NCBI GenBank assembly: GCA_014549065.1
Contig: JACDOX010000085.1
Span: forward strand, 2,323,697 to 2,387,696
Source of the DNA: Cardinalis cardinalis
Lineage: Eukaryota; Chordata; Aves; Passeriformes; Cardinalidae
Direction of reading: 5' to 3'
DNA length: 64,000 nucleotides
Below, in pieces: positions 63,089 through 64,000 of this stretch. Each line of letters opens with the position of its first letter. Position 1 is the first letter of the stretch. The translations under genes were made by a program, and so were the position numbers. Under the pieces are notes generated by a model. It was not told the DNA's origin, searched no databases, and saw only the letters and a list, made by a program, of their open reading frames with translations.

Positions 63089-64000
63089 GGTTTAGAGAAG
63101 GAAAACAGAAGAGAACAAAATAAGTCACTGCAGGAATTTATTAGAGAAAACTGATGCAGGGAGGTGGCATTTCAGGTGAAAATTTGAGAGGATTTTGTTC
63201 TCAGTAATTGCTAGATAAATGATAGTGTGGGTATTGACAGCAAGTTAGATAAAAATAAAAAGCCCACAATATGACTATTTTAAATTCCACTCACCTTCTA
63301 CATATCATTGCAGAAAATCACTGATTTCAAAAGAGAGGTATCCAAAAACNTAATGAAAACCACTAAAAATATTTGAGTTCATTGATGGGACATCATCAGC
63401 TCGAAATGAAAACAGTTTAAAAGAAAAATGGCTTGTTTTTGCAATTGCAATTGCCCTTCATTCCCCTGTCAGTTCTCTTTGCAAGCATATTCTCTTTCTC
63501 TCACAGTCCCTTTTTGTCCCTGTCACTCTGCAGAAATCCTGAGCATGTGCATGGCAAAGCTCATCAGCTGCACAGGAGAAAACAGCAGAACTGGGCATAG
63601 GCCAATGGCCATAATAAACAAACTGCAAATTATAGAATAAATTAAATTTAAGCTATCTTTCTAGTGCTTTAATACTCCTCTGAGTCCTATGAACCAATGG
63701 TGGAGGGTTTTTTAAAGAAATACCATTGAAATTTTTGTGTCCCATGTAAAGTTAAGAATTACTTACGGCGCTGGAAATTTCCTAATTTCTGAATACAACA
63801 GGGAGCAATAAAGTTGCATTAATTTTGAGCAGCACTATTGCACAGAGATGTTCCTTGAGGGGCTGTGGACAGGGAGGGTGTTCTGGGAGCCACTGGGACT
63901 GTGCAGGCTCTGTGCTCTTGGGGATCTGTGTGTGCTCCTGGACAGTGACACCGCTGCCTTGTAGCCCTTGACACAGCCAGCAAAGGGCCCATTCTAGCAC

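Larger units (their letters stand above)
58053..64000 (+). other. XYLT1: XYLT1 downstream intron, third part (no gene seen)
   Basis: Intronic. It begins with an AT-rich, motif-dense block (about 58.19-58.66 kb), followed by a TTTA microsatellite at 60.65 kb, a 62-bp tandem duplication at 61.96-62.08 kb and a run of 11 A at 63.08 kb. No further XYLT1 exon was found before the window end. Confidence 0.6.

Overview
The window looks like vertebrate, most likely avian (passerine-like), nuclear DNA. It is mostly intronic, moderately AT-rich and poor in repeats. The interspersed repeats I can recognise are CR1-type LINE fragments, the dominant LINE of birds (also present in turtles and crocodilians). 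CpG is depleted except in one compact island. Well over a hundred isolated single-base Ns and one 403-bp N run (16308-16710) point to a masked draft assembly.

Only one coding segment is convincing: an internal exon at 38078-38603 (+). It matches the stem region of xylosyltransferase 1 (XYLT1), the Golgi enzyme that starts glycosaminoglycan chains on proteoglycan core proteins. It has a clean acceptor and a strong donor, starts in phase 0 and ends one base into a glycine codon. I found neither the preceding exons nor the next (catalytic-domain) exon. The window is therefore best read as one exon inside two very large XYLT1 introns, at least about 38 kb upstream and 25 kb downstream.

Layout: 1-16307 upstream intron; 16308-16710 assembly gap with a GC/CpG-rich right edge; 16711-26039 intron with a cluster of ambiguous bases near 19.4 kb; about 26040-26600 an intronic CpG island, the best candidate for a regulatory element or alternative promoter; 26601-38077 intron with two plus-strand CR1 fragments (about 34.3 and 36.4 kb); 38078-38603 the exon; 38604-64000 downstream intron with two minus-strand CR1 fragments (about 47.1 and 57.7 kb), an unexplained minus-strand open frame at 41.4-41.7 kb, several perfect short inverted repeats, small tandem duplications, and an AT-rich homeodomain/POU-motif-rich block after the last CR1.

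No rRNA, tRNA, CRISPR, operon or prokaryotic feature was seen. Nearly all other open frames in six-frame translation are short, often begin at non-ATG codons, lack splice context, and are treated as chance. I see no strong evidence for a novel biological system. The items most worth checking are the CpG island, the 41.4-41.7 kb open frame and the CpG-rich edge of the gap.
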